The notes: generated by a model not told the origin, from the sequence alone. DNA of 5,932 nucleotides from Candidatus Woesearchaeota archaeon (GCA_002686215.1 NZAU01000147.1:6067-11998), one strand, 5' to 3'. Positions 1 to 5,932 are shown, numbered from the stretch's first letter. Translations and numbers: made by a program.

Positions 1-645
1 GCATTAACTGGCAGAGAACTTGATGGTCAAGGAACATTAACACCCGAAGGAAACTGGGCAAACAATGGTACATATGGTTACTATAGAAATGCAGGCGGTA
101 GTGATTACAAATATGCATCATTCTCCAATCGTGGTCTTGCCTATCGTTATGTAAAATTCAAGTTCCATCTCTACAATTACTATTCTAATGATGGTGTAAA
201 CGGTAGATCTTTCTTAGGTCTTGGTGGTGTTGGTGACGGTCTGACTATCATGCGTGATAATAATGGTATTGGTAATAGTCAGCACATCTTTACATATTTC
301 ACTGCTATCAGTAATAATGATGGTAACTCTTGCCCATCAACTGCTGGAACATATCCTACACATAGAGGACAAGGTAACAATCCTAGCGGATTCCTTGGAA
401 ATCGCTACTCTTGCTTCAGTAGACAGGGTTCAAGTTATACTTCAGAATATGTAAGAAACTTTGATCCTCGCCCTGGTGATAGCAGCGGTAATACTGAACC
501 TAACTCATACACAGGTAATCAATGGTACACGATTGATATTGGAACACAAGTCAGTGATCCTTTCCATTGTGTTATTCACTCTGATCAGGATAGTGGAAAC
601 GAAGATACATACCTGAAGAGAGGGGTAGTTCTCATTAAAGCATAA
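1..645 (+). CDS. Tail-fibre-like structural protein, C-terminal part (5' end outside window)
   Basis: Frame 1 is open from the first base to a TAA at 643-645 and gives 214 residues. There is no ATG before base 250 and the reading is fibre-like upstream of it, so the gene almost certainly starts outside the window. The protein is rich in Gly, Asn, Ser and Tyr, with many short alternating beta-prone stretches (for example RYVKFKFHLYNYY at residues 49-61) and no predicted membrane segment. The C-terminus runs QWYTIDIGTQ, then a Cys/His stretch FHCVIHSDQD, and ends in a basic-hydrophobic strand RGVVLIKA. Such composition suits the distal part of a phage tail fibre or other virion adhesin. I recognise no specific receptor-binding domain. 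The following gene is also fibre-like, which supports a tail location. A secreted or structural protein of another kind cannot be excluded from this fragment. Confidence 0.8.
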   Translation, partial: ALTGRELDGQGTLTPEGNWANNGTYGYYRNAGGSDYKYASFSNRGLAYRYVKFKFHLYNYYSNDGVNGRSFLGLGGVGDGLTIMRDNNGIGNSQHIFTYFTAISNNDGNSCPSTAGTYPTHRGQGNNPSGFLGNRYSCFSRQGSSYTSEYVRNFDPRPGDSSGNTEPNSYTGNQWYTIDIGTQVSDPFHCVIHSDQDSGNEDTYLKRGVVLIKA

Positions 646-648
646 ATA
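641..648 (+). promoter_or_regulatory. Candidate T4-type late promoter (CATAAATA)
   Basis: CATAAATA differs by one base from the TATAAATA -10 element of T4 late promoters, which are recognised by a phage-encoded sigma factor. It overlaps the stop codon of the preceding gene and sits 22 bases before the ATG at 671, in the only true intergenic gap of the window. Transcription from it would give a very short leader that still includes the AAGGA at 654-658. A match of this size in AT-rich DNA can arise by chance, so the position is the main support. Confidence 0.45.
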
Positions 649-670
649 ATACGAAGGAATCAGAACTGTA

Positions 671-2068
671 ATGTCTCAATTAAATGTTGACAGAATAATT
701 TCTCTGAGTGGTGGCGGTGGAACCGCTTCTATTCAGTTGGAATCCAGTGGTAACTTCAACTTCGATACTGGCACACTTTACGTTGACAGTGCAAACAATG
801 AAGTTGGCATTAATACCACCACACCTCGTTCTTCCTTAGATATTGCTACCACTGACGCGGTTGTGATGCCTGTAGGTAGCACAGCACAGAGACCTGGTAG
901 TCCTATCGAGGGCATGTTCAGGTACAATAGCACCGATCGAACCTTTGAAGGGTATTCGTATGACGAAGACGCTGCTGCATTGCAGTGGGGTCCTATTGCT
1001 GGTGCAGGTGGTGCAGGTGGAATTCCAACACAATCTGCTGATAGATATAGTGCTGATTATTCTGAAGGTGCTGTACTTTCTTCTGATGGTACAAATGCTT
1101 TCTGGTCACAGACTGGCACAAATGGTTGGGCGATTGCAAGAATTTGGACACACGGTTATGTTGGTGGCGGATACAAATCTGGCGCACCTTGGAGAAATGT
1201 AAACCGTACAGTTCACTCTACTGATACTTCTACAAACCTTGGTGATACTCTGGATAGATCTGGTGCTTATATGGCAGGATCTTTCTCAGATAACAGACAC
1301 TGGTTCCACTCCATGGAGAACACCTATAGAGGTTCTTCCAACTATACTTCTGGTTTCAGTATGACAACTGAAGCAGGTATCACACACCAAAACCAGTGGG
1401 ATATGACTGTCAACAGAGCATCGATGGGTTCCTTCCAAGATCACGAACATGCTGGCGGTTATTCTTATCTGATTGGTGGTGGTAATGCTAGAACTGACTC
1501 TATGAACCTCAAAACTGAGGTTATGAGAACATCTGGTTTCCCACCTAATCACGCTGATGGTGGTGAAGACCCCACACACGGTGGTAACGCAAGACTGAAA
1601 GGTTGGTATAAGCGTTCTGGCACACGTCAAGGATTTGTCTGGAGAACTGAAACTTGGGTTACTTGGGATAATGGTCCTGGTGGTGACGGATGGAAGAAGA
1701 TTCTAGGTTCAATGTTGGGACATATGTACGTTGGTACTGGTAACAACAACCAGAACGGTAATCAGCGTGTTGATGATACAACTGGACTTCAGACAAGAGG
1801 TTTGAACTTCGGTAATATGGGTGAGGAAAACTTTGAAATGGGTATGAGAAAAGGTTATTGCTTGGGTAACTACAATGGTTCCCAGAACAATAATACTTTC
1901 AAAGTGAACTATATGACTGACTCTTACAACAACCTCGGCGGTTCTTCACCTCCAACAGGTCACGCTGGCATGAGTTCTGCTCACTGTTCATCTTCATCTT
2001 CTATCTCTGGTGTCAACGACGCTGGCACTAGAGTATATGACTACGGCACAAATATCCCTAACTACTGA
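671..2068 (+). CDS. Tail-fibre/adhesin-like protein with propeller-like repeats
   Basis: The gene encodes 465 residues. It starts at ATG 671 with AAGGA at 654-658, a 12-base spacing. Residues 1-60 contain a Gly-rich turn and LYVDSANNEVGI followed by TTTPRSSLDI, a segment type repeated in many phage tail fibres. Residues 63-95 (VVMPVGSTAQRPGSP, then GMFRYN and FEGY) form another module familiar from phage fibre proteins, where it usually precedes a receptor-binding or C-terminal domain. A Gly/Ala hinge (AGAGGAGG) lies at 110-117. From about 160 to 422 I see six loosely similar units: an aromatic/Gly opening (HGYVGGGYKSG, GYSYLIGGGN, GHMYVGTGNN, KGYCLGNYNG), then Asn/Thr-rich strands with T-x-x-M or T-x-T patterns. 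They are spaced 38-54 residues apart and suggest a Kelch-like beta-propeller. The tail end has a Ser run (439-445). The stop overlaps the next ATG by one base (TGATG). The likely role is a virion tail or baseplate adhesin; the exact protein is not identified. Confidence 0.82.
   Translation: MSQLNVDRIISLSGGGGTASIQLESSGNFNFDTGTLYVDSANNEVGINTTTPRSSLDIATTDAVVMPVGSTAQRPGSPIEGMFRYNSTDRTFEGYSYDEDAAALQWGPIAGAGGAGGIPTQSADRYSADYSEGAVLSSDGTNAFWSQTGTNGWAIARIWTHGYVGGGYKSGAPWRNVNRTVHSTDTSTNLGDTLDRSGAYMAGSFSDNRHWFHSMENTYRGSSNYTSGFSMTTEAGITHQNQWDMTVNRASMGSFQDHEHAGGYSYLIGGGNARTDSMNLKTEVMRTSGFPPNHADGGEDPTHGGNARLKGWYKRSGTRQGFVWRTETWVTWDNGPGGDGWKKILGSMLGHMYVGTGNNNQNGNQRVDDTTGLQTRGLNFGNMGEENFEMGMRKGYCLGNYNGSQNNNTFKVNYMTDSYNNLGGSSPPTGHAGMSSAHCSSSSSISGVNDAGTRVYDYGTNIPNY
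1001..1018 (+). repeat. Tandem 9-bp duplication in Gly/Ala hinge
   Basis: GGTGCAGGT occurs twice head to tail, in frame, and encodes part of the AGAGGAGG stretch between the fibre-type N-terminal module and the repeat region of the protein. In-frame slippage here would change only the length of a flexible linker. Confidence 0.6.
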
Positions 2069-2820
2069 TGGCAAATACTAACGACGTTATTGTTCTCGAT
2101 GCTGAGAAATATCCCCAAGTAGCAGTATGGGGAGAGAAACTTGGTACACAGTTGGGGTTGGAATATTTTCATCTTGCTGATGAGTATTTTGATTATATTC
2201 CTCAACATATTAATCACTTGAGAATTGATTCAAAGACTGCTACCTTTGGTCACAAATACTGGGGTGAGTATAGAAGTCAACAGTCTGAGTATGGTGAGAA
2301 TGAAGAAGGTACAACTCAAAAGGATAAAGTAGATGTTGACAGAGAGATTGTCACCAACTACACTATTCCTTTTATGAAGGCAGTTCTACGCCTGAAAGTA
2401 CAAGAAGTTTACGAAAAAAGATATAACACTCTACGCACTAAATACAGTGTACTTGAGGATGCAACTTGGGGTGACCAACTTGCTGAGTCTCAAGCATATC
2501 TTCAAGATGATACAACAGCAGTTAGTTTGATTGACAGACTAGCATCCATTCGTGGTTTGACAACCAGTGAATTTGCTGCTAAAGTGATAGAGAAACAAAA
2601 AGAATGGAAGGGGAAACTCTTCGATCTTGCAGTTGGTGAACAGACCGTAATCGGTAAGTTGAATGACTGTGTTAATATGGCAGACATGAATGTCTTCCTT
2701 GAAGATTATTTCGGTTTGGCAATGCCAGGCGAATTATGTTTAGATTACAACCGATGTGAATTAAATGGAGATGGACTCATTGTCAGAAAAGAACCTCTCG
2801 TCTACGGACTCAAGTTCTGA
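2068..2820 (+). CDS. Probable tail-fibre assembly or fibre-associated protein with DUF4376-like region
   Basis: The gene encodes 250 residues. Its ATG overlaps the preceding stop in TGATG and no Shine-Dalgarno is visible, so translational coupling is likely. Residues 1-128 are mixed and rich in Tyr, Asp and Glu, and I do not recognise them. Residues about 129-203 are helical and fit the pattern of DUF4376, a module found in many phage tail-fibre and tail-fibre-assembly proteins: W-x-x-Q-x-x-E-x-x-x-Y-x-x-D (W134 to D147), SLIDRLASIRG (153-163), FAAKVIEKQKEW (169-180), then a short loop and a closing helix. The C-terminal 40 residues, including CLDYNRCELNGDG, are unassigned. The position directly behind a fibre-like gene supports a role in fibre folding, attachment or baseplate structure. 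The match was made by eye from pattern, not by profile search. Confidence 0.7.
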   Translation: MANTNDVIVLDAEKYPQVAVWGEKLGTQLGLEYFHLADEYFDYIPQHINHLRIDSKTATFGHKYWGEYRSQQSEYGENEEGTTQKDKVDVDREIVTNYTIPFMKAVLRLKVQEVYEKRYNTLRTKYSVLEDATWGDQLAESQAYLQDDTTAVSLIDRLASIRGLTTSEFAAKVIEKQKEWKGKLFDLAVGEQTVIGKLNDCVNMADMNVFLEDYFGLAMPGELCLDYNRCELNGDGLIVRKEPLVYGLKF

Positions 2821-3637
2821 TAACTACAACATTTACAAAGTATTAGAAGATCTCAAGGATATTGATCCTTGGGAAGGACTAGAGAATTTTGATAAGTCTT
2901 TGATGGATTGGGCAGAGAAAGTGCCCTTTGGTCAGAGTGACTTCCAAAACACATATTATGTTGTTAATTCTCATGTAACACCTTGGCGTCAAATGCGTCA
3001 GGCAATTATGGAACTTCAAGCACGAACAAATGCCGTGCAGAAAGTTACTGTGCAATACAAAAGAAACTTGAATGATATTGCACGCATCAAACATGAGATT
3101 GAGAATGAGGAAGATGAGTTTCAACGTAAAGATCTGGAATGTCAACTAGAGATCTTGTATCTTGATAGTCAGATCTGGAAGAATAAACTGAAGCAATCTA
3201 AATCAGAGATTGAAGGTTTTATGCGTATTATTAAACAACGCGCAGGAGATGTTCCAGTCGAAGAGTTTATCAAACAGTTTGATGATCCTGAGATTGTTGA
3301 GTTTGAGGAGCATAAGTATTGGATTGCTCGTATGGCAAAACAGTCTGCGATCGACCTGCTAACTACTGGTAGGATTCAAGCAGGTAACTTAGAAAGTATG
3401 CTGCAAATGACTCCTGAAGATCAGGCAGCGGTAACTGATCTTGCTCTTACATATTCTACTGCTATGAACCATTCTATTGGTAAGTTCAAAGAAGCGGCAG
3501 AAAATAAAGTTGAGGGTATGTTAGAAGGACGCCCCGCTGAAATGTTTGATACCGCTGGAGTTTTCACAGATTATGTCTCACACAATATTGACCAAAGAAG
3601 TCTTCAGTCTTCCGATAAACCCGAAACTGGATCCTGA
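2765..3637 (+). CDS. Conserved-looking coiled-coil protein of unknown function
   Basis: The longest ATG reading gives 290 residues and overlaps the previous gene by 56 bases. The start is uncertain. ATG 2765 has no clear ribosome binding site, while TTG 2780 has GGAG at 2767-2770 with 9-base spacing, and ATG 2771 is also in frame. The first 20 residues are Ser/Asp-rich low complexity, consistent with a start region that has drifted into the upstream gene. Residues 21-75 (NIYKVLEDLKDIDPWEGLENF and following) look folded. Residues about 76-160 are a long charged helix with heptad-like spacing, probably a coiled coil. Residues 163-260 are helical, with a Met/Glu-rich segment. There is no signal peptide, membrane segment or catalytic motif. 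Its place between a fibre-associated gene and an enzyme cassette suggests a virion or assembly role, but that is only context. I do not recognise the family. Confidence 0.75.
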   Translation: MEMDSLSEKNLSSTDSSSDNYNIYKVLEDLKDIDPWEGLENFDKSLMDWAEKVPFGQSDFQNTYYVVNSHVTPWRQMRQAIMELQARTNAVQKVTVQYKRNLNDIARIKHEIENEEDEFQRKDLECQLEILYLDSQIWKNKLKQSKSEIEGFMRIIKQRAGDVPVEEFIKQFDDPEIVEFEEHKYWIARMAKQSAIDLLTTGRIQAGNLESMLQMTPEDQAAVTDLALTYSTAMNHSIGKFKEAAENKVEGMLEGRPAEMFDTAGVFTDYVSHNIDQRSLQSSDKPETGS

Positions 3638-5306
3638 TTATCTTGAAGGGGAGTTTATACCTTTCCTCAAGAAATATAAGCATCTGATTTACGATCTGTA
3701 CTTCACATCTAGGATGCCCCCATTCATGCAAGATGCTATGGGGGATACTTTTCGTACAACTAAAAGCGCACAGGCAGCAGCAACAAATGCTCTGGCAATC
3801 TCTGAAGCAACAGATATTCCTCTGTCTGCAACGTTCAATAACATCTGGGTACGTCCAGATCAAAAGAACTTAGACCTATGGATTCAGAACTTTAAGTTTC
3901 TGTATGATGCTGGTGTTAGGACTGTTACTTTGCCTCATACATCTTGGGTGCTGACAGGACAGATTCAGAAAGAATATCCTGAACTAAAGATCAAGAATAC
4001 AATCTTGCGTGAGGTAGTCAAACCTAACGAGATTGTCAGTCTTGCTAGTGCTGGATTCTATTATATCAATCTCGATCGTGATATTATGCGTGATCGTGAT
4101 GCATTTAAGAGACTGAATGATGCAAAGCAATACTGTGCAGACAAAGGCAATCCTATATTGTATTCGTTACTTGTGAACGAAAAATGCTGGGGTGGTTGTC
4201 CTATTATGCCTGAGCATTATCAATATAACTCTACACGCACAGGTACAGAACCTCAATACTTTAACAGTGAGATCAGTCGTATCTCGTGTTCACGTTGGGA
4301 TGAATATGATCCTGCAACAGAATTGAAGGCAGCAAATCTACCACCGTGGAGAGAAGATTGGCAGTGGTATTTGGACAATGGCATTGATGTATTCAAACTG
4401 CACGGTAGAGAGAATGCATTGCGTCTAAGAGAATCAATGGATATTATCGAACGATGGGATAATGATGATGAAATCATGTTCCCTGAGTTCAGTAAATATA
4501 TGGTAGATCTTGACGTTCCCGATGCACCAATCAACATCTGGAGAGATAAGATCAAGACCTGTAAGTTTGATTGCTGGGATTGTAATTATTGTGAGTCTGT
4601 GGTAGAGTCTAAATTAAAGAAACAAAAGCGTGAGAAGATGAATCCTCTTGTAGATCGTGTCATTCGTGCCATCGATGGTGCCACGGATAACAATTCAAAC
4701 TTTGATCCTAAAGATTTCAATATCACTGGTCTATCTTCTACGAAGGTAAGACATTTGTTGAACAATCTTTGCAATGAACGTGGCACAGTATATGCTGACG
4801 TTGGTTGTTATATGGGTAGCACATTGTTTGCTGCTGTTATGCGTAACGACAACGTAAAAGCATACGCTATTGATGACTTTGCCAACGCAGCAGTTACACC
4901 TATGCGTAAAGAACTTCGTAAAGATTATGAAGTAGAAGATCCTGCTGAACAGTTTGTCAAAAACTTCAATGACTACAAGAAAGCAGGTGGTGATTGTGCT
5001 ATTGGTTTGGTGATGAGACCACTGGCAGAGACACGATTCAATCCTGAATATCCTCCCAATGTTATCTTCTATGATGCAGAGAATGAACCAAAGTTTATGA
5101 TTCCTAACCTGCAACATATTCATGATCAAGCAGATGCATCATATGTACTGGTAGTTGATGATGCAAACTTTGATGGTGTAGTAGCAGCAACTGATGAATT
5201 TGCTAAAGATAAGAATGTTGTGTACAAGAGATTGATCACAACTGAAACACCTGAAGATGCAGATGATTGGTGGAACGGTGTTTATATTCTTGTGATTCAA
5301 CGATGA
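3573..5306 (+). CDS. Fusion of U32-like Fe-S barrel domain and class I SAM-dependent methyltransferase
   Basis: The product is 577 residues from ATG 3573, which has GGAG at 3557-3560. A longer TTG start at 3546 (586 residues) is possible but has a poorly placed ribosome binding site. Residues about 20-340 follow the peptidase U32 / UbiUV-RlhA-TrhP pattern: LSATFNN (84-90), AGVRTVTLP (113-121), a DRDIMRD turn (168-174), LLVNEKCWGGCP (199-210, Cys205 and Cys209), Cys239, and VFKLHGREN (273-281). A Cys cluster C-x3-C-x2-C-x2-C follows at 330-340. Residues about 355-577 are a Rossmann-type methyltransferase of the kind common in phages: YADVGCYMGSTL (407-418, SAM-binding motif I), YAIDDF (431-436), VIFYDAE (497-503), VLVVDDANFDG (525-535) and WWNG (566-569). 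U32 proteins of known function are Fe-S proteins that hydroxylate ubiquinone precursors, rRNA or tRNA; others are annotated as proteases. The substrate here is unknown. The gene overlaps its upstream neighbour by 65 bases and its downstream neighbour by ATGA. Confidence 0.8.
   Translation: MSHTILTKEVFSLPINPKLDPDYLEGEFIPFLKKYKHLIYDLYFTSRMPPFMQDAMGDTFRTTKSAQAAATNALAISEATDIPLSATFNNIWVRPDQKNLDLWIQNFKFLYDAGVRTVTLPHTSWVLTGQIQKEYPELKIKNTILREVVKPNEIVSLASAGFYYINLDRDIMRDRDAFKRLNDAKQYCADKGNPILYSLLVNEKCWGGCPIMPEHYQYNSTRTGTEPQYFNSEISRISCSRWDEYDPATELKAANLPPWREDWQWYLDNGIDVFKLHGRENALRLRESMDIIERWDNDDEIMFPEFSKYMVDLDVPDAPINIWRDKIKTCKFDCWDCNYCESVVESKLKKQKREKMNPLVDRVIRAIDGATDNNSNFDPKDFNITGLSSTKVRHLLNNLCNERGTVYADVGCYMGSTLFAAVMRNDNVKAYAIDDFANAAVTPMRKELRKDYEVEDPAEQFVKNFNDYKKAGGDCAIGLVMRPLAETRFNPEYPPNVIFYDAENEPKFMIPNLQHIHDQADASYVLVVDDANFDGVVAATDEFAKDKNVVYKRLITTETPEDADDWWNGVYILVIQR
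3717..3744 (+). other. Intragenic GC-rich hairpin near the 5' end of the U32/methyltransferase gene
   Basis: CCCCCAT at 3717-3723 pairs perfectly with ATGGGGG at 3738-3744 around a 14-base loop. The stem is unusually GC-rich for this AT-rich gene and lies about 145 bases after the start codon. No U-tract follows, so it is not a typical intrinsic terminator. It encodes PPFM and AMGD, and the C and G runs may simply reflect codon choice. Confidence 0.4.
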
Positions 5307-5800
5307 AGATTATTGATGATTTCTTGCCGCCCGATCAGTTCGGGCACATTGCAAGAACAATGACTAATGCATTCTTTCCTTGGAATATGTCCAAGATTGT
5401 TGATGACAACGATAACAATCATCAACGTAATGTACAGATGGTTCATATGTTTTATGAACGTCTAGCACCTGTTGACAATAGCATCGAACTATTGTATCCT
5501 GTCTTACAGGTTATCCAACCGTATGCTTTATTGAAAGCAAAAGCAAATTTAATTATTGGATCGGACAAATTGGTTGAGCACGGTATGCATATCGATGTTA
5601 CTGATGCTGATGATCGTCCTTACTTGCAAACATCTATCCTCTACATGAATACTTGTAACGGATATACATTGTTTGAAGATGGTACGAAAGTACATTCAGT
5701 TGCTAATCGATTTGTCACCTTTCCTAATCACACAAGGCATACAGGAACTACAACAACTGATGCTGAATATCGTATGGTAATTAACTTTAATTATGTTTGA
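5303..5800 (+). CDS. 2OG-Fe(II) oxygenase (prolyl-4-hydroxylase-like), phage type
   Basis: The product is 165 residues. The start is ATG 5303, which overlaps the preceding TGA as ATGA; this start gives the usual MKIIDDFLP opening of the family, whereas an upstream start at 5267 would add an unlikely Cys-rich leader. The iron ligands are H96-x-D98 in MHIDVTD and a distal His in FPNHTRHTG, most likely H146 (H143 is the alternative). R157, in the strand YRMVINFNY, fits the 2-oxoglutarate-binding basic residue. The double-stranded beta-helix core is seen in LQTSILYMNT, then NGYTLFEDG and VANRFVTFP. The family uses Fe(II), O2 and 2-oxoglutarate to hydroxylate side chains or small molecules. Compact enzymes of this type are frequent in T4-like cyanophages near tail genes; their substrates are mostly unknown. 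Coupling to the U32/methyltransferase gene suggests a shared pathway or timing. No Shine-Dalgarno is visible, which also points to coupling. Confidence 0.88.
   Translation: MKIIDDFLPPDQFGHIARTMTNAFFPWNMSKIVDDNDNNHQRNVQMVHMFYERLAPVDNSIELLYPVLQVIQPYALLKAKANLIIGSDKLVEHGMHIDVTDADDRPYLQTSILYMNTCNGYTLFEDGTKVHSVANRFVTFPNHTRHTGTTTTDAEYRMVINFNYV
5329..5345 (+). other. Short perfect hairpin just inside the 2OG oxygenase gene
   Basis: GCCCGA (5329-5334) pairs with TCGGGC (5340-5345) around the loop TCAGT. It begins 26 bases after the start codon, where mRNA structure can influence initiation, and follows a coupled ATGA junction. No U-tract follows, so a terminator is unlikely. A 6-bp stem can occur by chance. 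Confidence 0.35.
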
Positions 5801-5932
5801 ATCTATCTTAAAAAATGAACTCTATATGGGTTACATTTTCGGTATCATGATCTTGGGTGGATTCATCCGTGATTACCGTGCATTAGAAGATGTATATTCT
5901 CTTGCTAAAAAATATATCAAGGATGCTCGTGT
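5793..5932 (+). CDS. Small membrane protein, N-terminal part (3' end outside window)
   Basis: ATG 5793 overlaps the end of the oxygenase gene by 8 bases, and the frame stays open to the window edge, giving 46 residues. The sequence opens MFESILKNEL, followed by a hydrophobic stretch at about residues 11-24 (YMGYIFGIMILGGF), then a charged helix IRDYRALEDVYSLAKKYI. This is consistent with a single N-terminal membrane helix and a cytoplasmic or virion-interior tail, but the C-terminus is missing. There is no Shine-Dalgarno, so expression is probably coupled to the oxygenase. An out-of-frame ATG at 5815 leads to a stop within 12 codons and was discarded. Function is not recognised. Confidence is moderate because only the start is visible. 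Confidence 0.7.
   Translation, partial: MFESILKNELYMGYIFGIMILGGFIRDYRALEDVYSLAKKYIKDAR

Noticed and set aside
945..1202. Second plus-strand open frame inside the fibre-like gene
   Set aside because: It is an out-of-frame shadow of the Gly/Ala-rich region with no start signal and no sensible protein features.
1286..1630. Minus-strand open frame of 114 codons in the fibre-like gene
   Set aside because: It lies wholly inside a well-supported plus-strand gene, has no ribosome binding site or recognisable domain, and reads as the complement of Gly/Asn/Thr-rich codons. The same holds for the other minus-strand frames, including 4731-5129.
2438..2444. CTAAATA resembling a late promoter element
   Set aside because: It is inside the DUF4376-like gene with no gene start nearby; a 7-base AT-rich match is expected by chance.
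3546..3572. TTG start extending the fusion protein by nine residues
   Set aside because: The nearest purine-rich site (AAGGA 3525-3529) is 16 bases away and the overlap grows to 92 bases; ATG 3573 has a better-placed GGAG.
4560..4583. C-x3-C-x2-C spacing identical to the radical SAM signature
   Set aside because: It sits at the end of the barrel domain, whereas radical SAM enzymes carry it near the start of the barrel. The rest of the domain matches U32 landmarks and a fourth Cys follows at x2 spacing.
5267..5302. Upstream start for the 2OG oxygenase
   Set aside because: It lies inside the methyltransferase WWNG coding region and adds residues not typical of the family; ATG 5303 gives the expected MKIIDDFLP opening and an ATGA junction.
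5815..5850. ATG at 5815 as the start of the last gene
   Set aside because: Its frame stops after 11 codons, while ATG 5793 stays open and gives a plausible membrane protein.

Overview
The window looks like part of the tail/accessory region of a T4-like marine myovirus, most likely a cyanophage of Synechococcus or Prochlorococcus. The evidence is as follows. All genes lie on one strand and are packed with overlaps of 1 to 65 bases. The base composition is moderately AT-rich. Two consecutive proteins are Gly/Ser/Asn/Tyr-rich and fibre-like, and one carries the VGI-x-TTTPRSSLDI type of segment common in phage tail fibres. A TATAAATA-like late promoter candidate lies in the only real intergenic gap. 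The run ends with a phage-type 2OG-Fe(II) oxygenase and a small membrane protein. No tRNA, CRISPR array, insertion sequence or minus-strand gene is supported.

Layout. Bases 1-645 hold the 3' end of a fibre-like gene that begins outside the window. The 25-base gap (646-670) carries the late promoter candidate (overlapping the preceding stop codon) and a ribosome binding site. Bases 671-2068 encode a 465-residue tail-fibre/adhesin-like protein with six propeller-like repeats. Bases 2068-2820 encode a 250-residue protein whose C-terminal half resembles the DUF4376 module of tail-fibre and tail-fibre-assembly proteins. Bases 2765-3637 encode an unrecognised coiled-coil protein. Bases 3573-5306 encode a fusion of a U32-like (peptidase U32 / hydroxylase-type) Fe-S barrel with a class I SAM-dependent methyltransferase. 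Bases 5303-5800 encode a 2OG-Fe(II) oxygenase. From 5793 to the window edge there is the start of a small membrane protein.

How the genes may work together. The first three genes look like adhesion or tail components and their partner. The next ones look like a modification cassette: Fe-S U32-type chemistry, methyl transfer and 2OG-dependent hydroxylation, all translationally coupled. Whether the target is the fibre proteins, a glycan, or RNA cannot be read from the sequence. The U32-methyltransferase fusion is the most interesting item, because known non-protease U32 proteins carry out hydroxylations and a fused methyltransferase could cap the new hydroxyl. This last point is inference.
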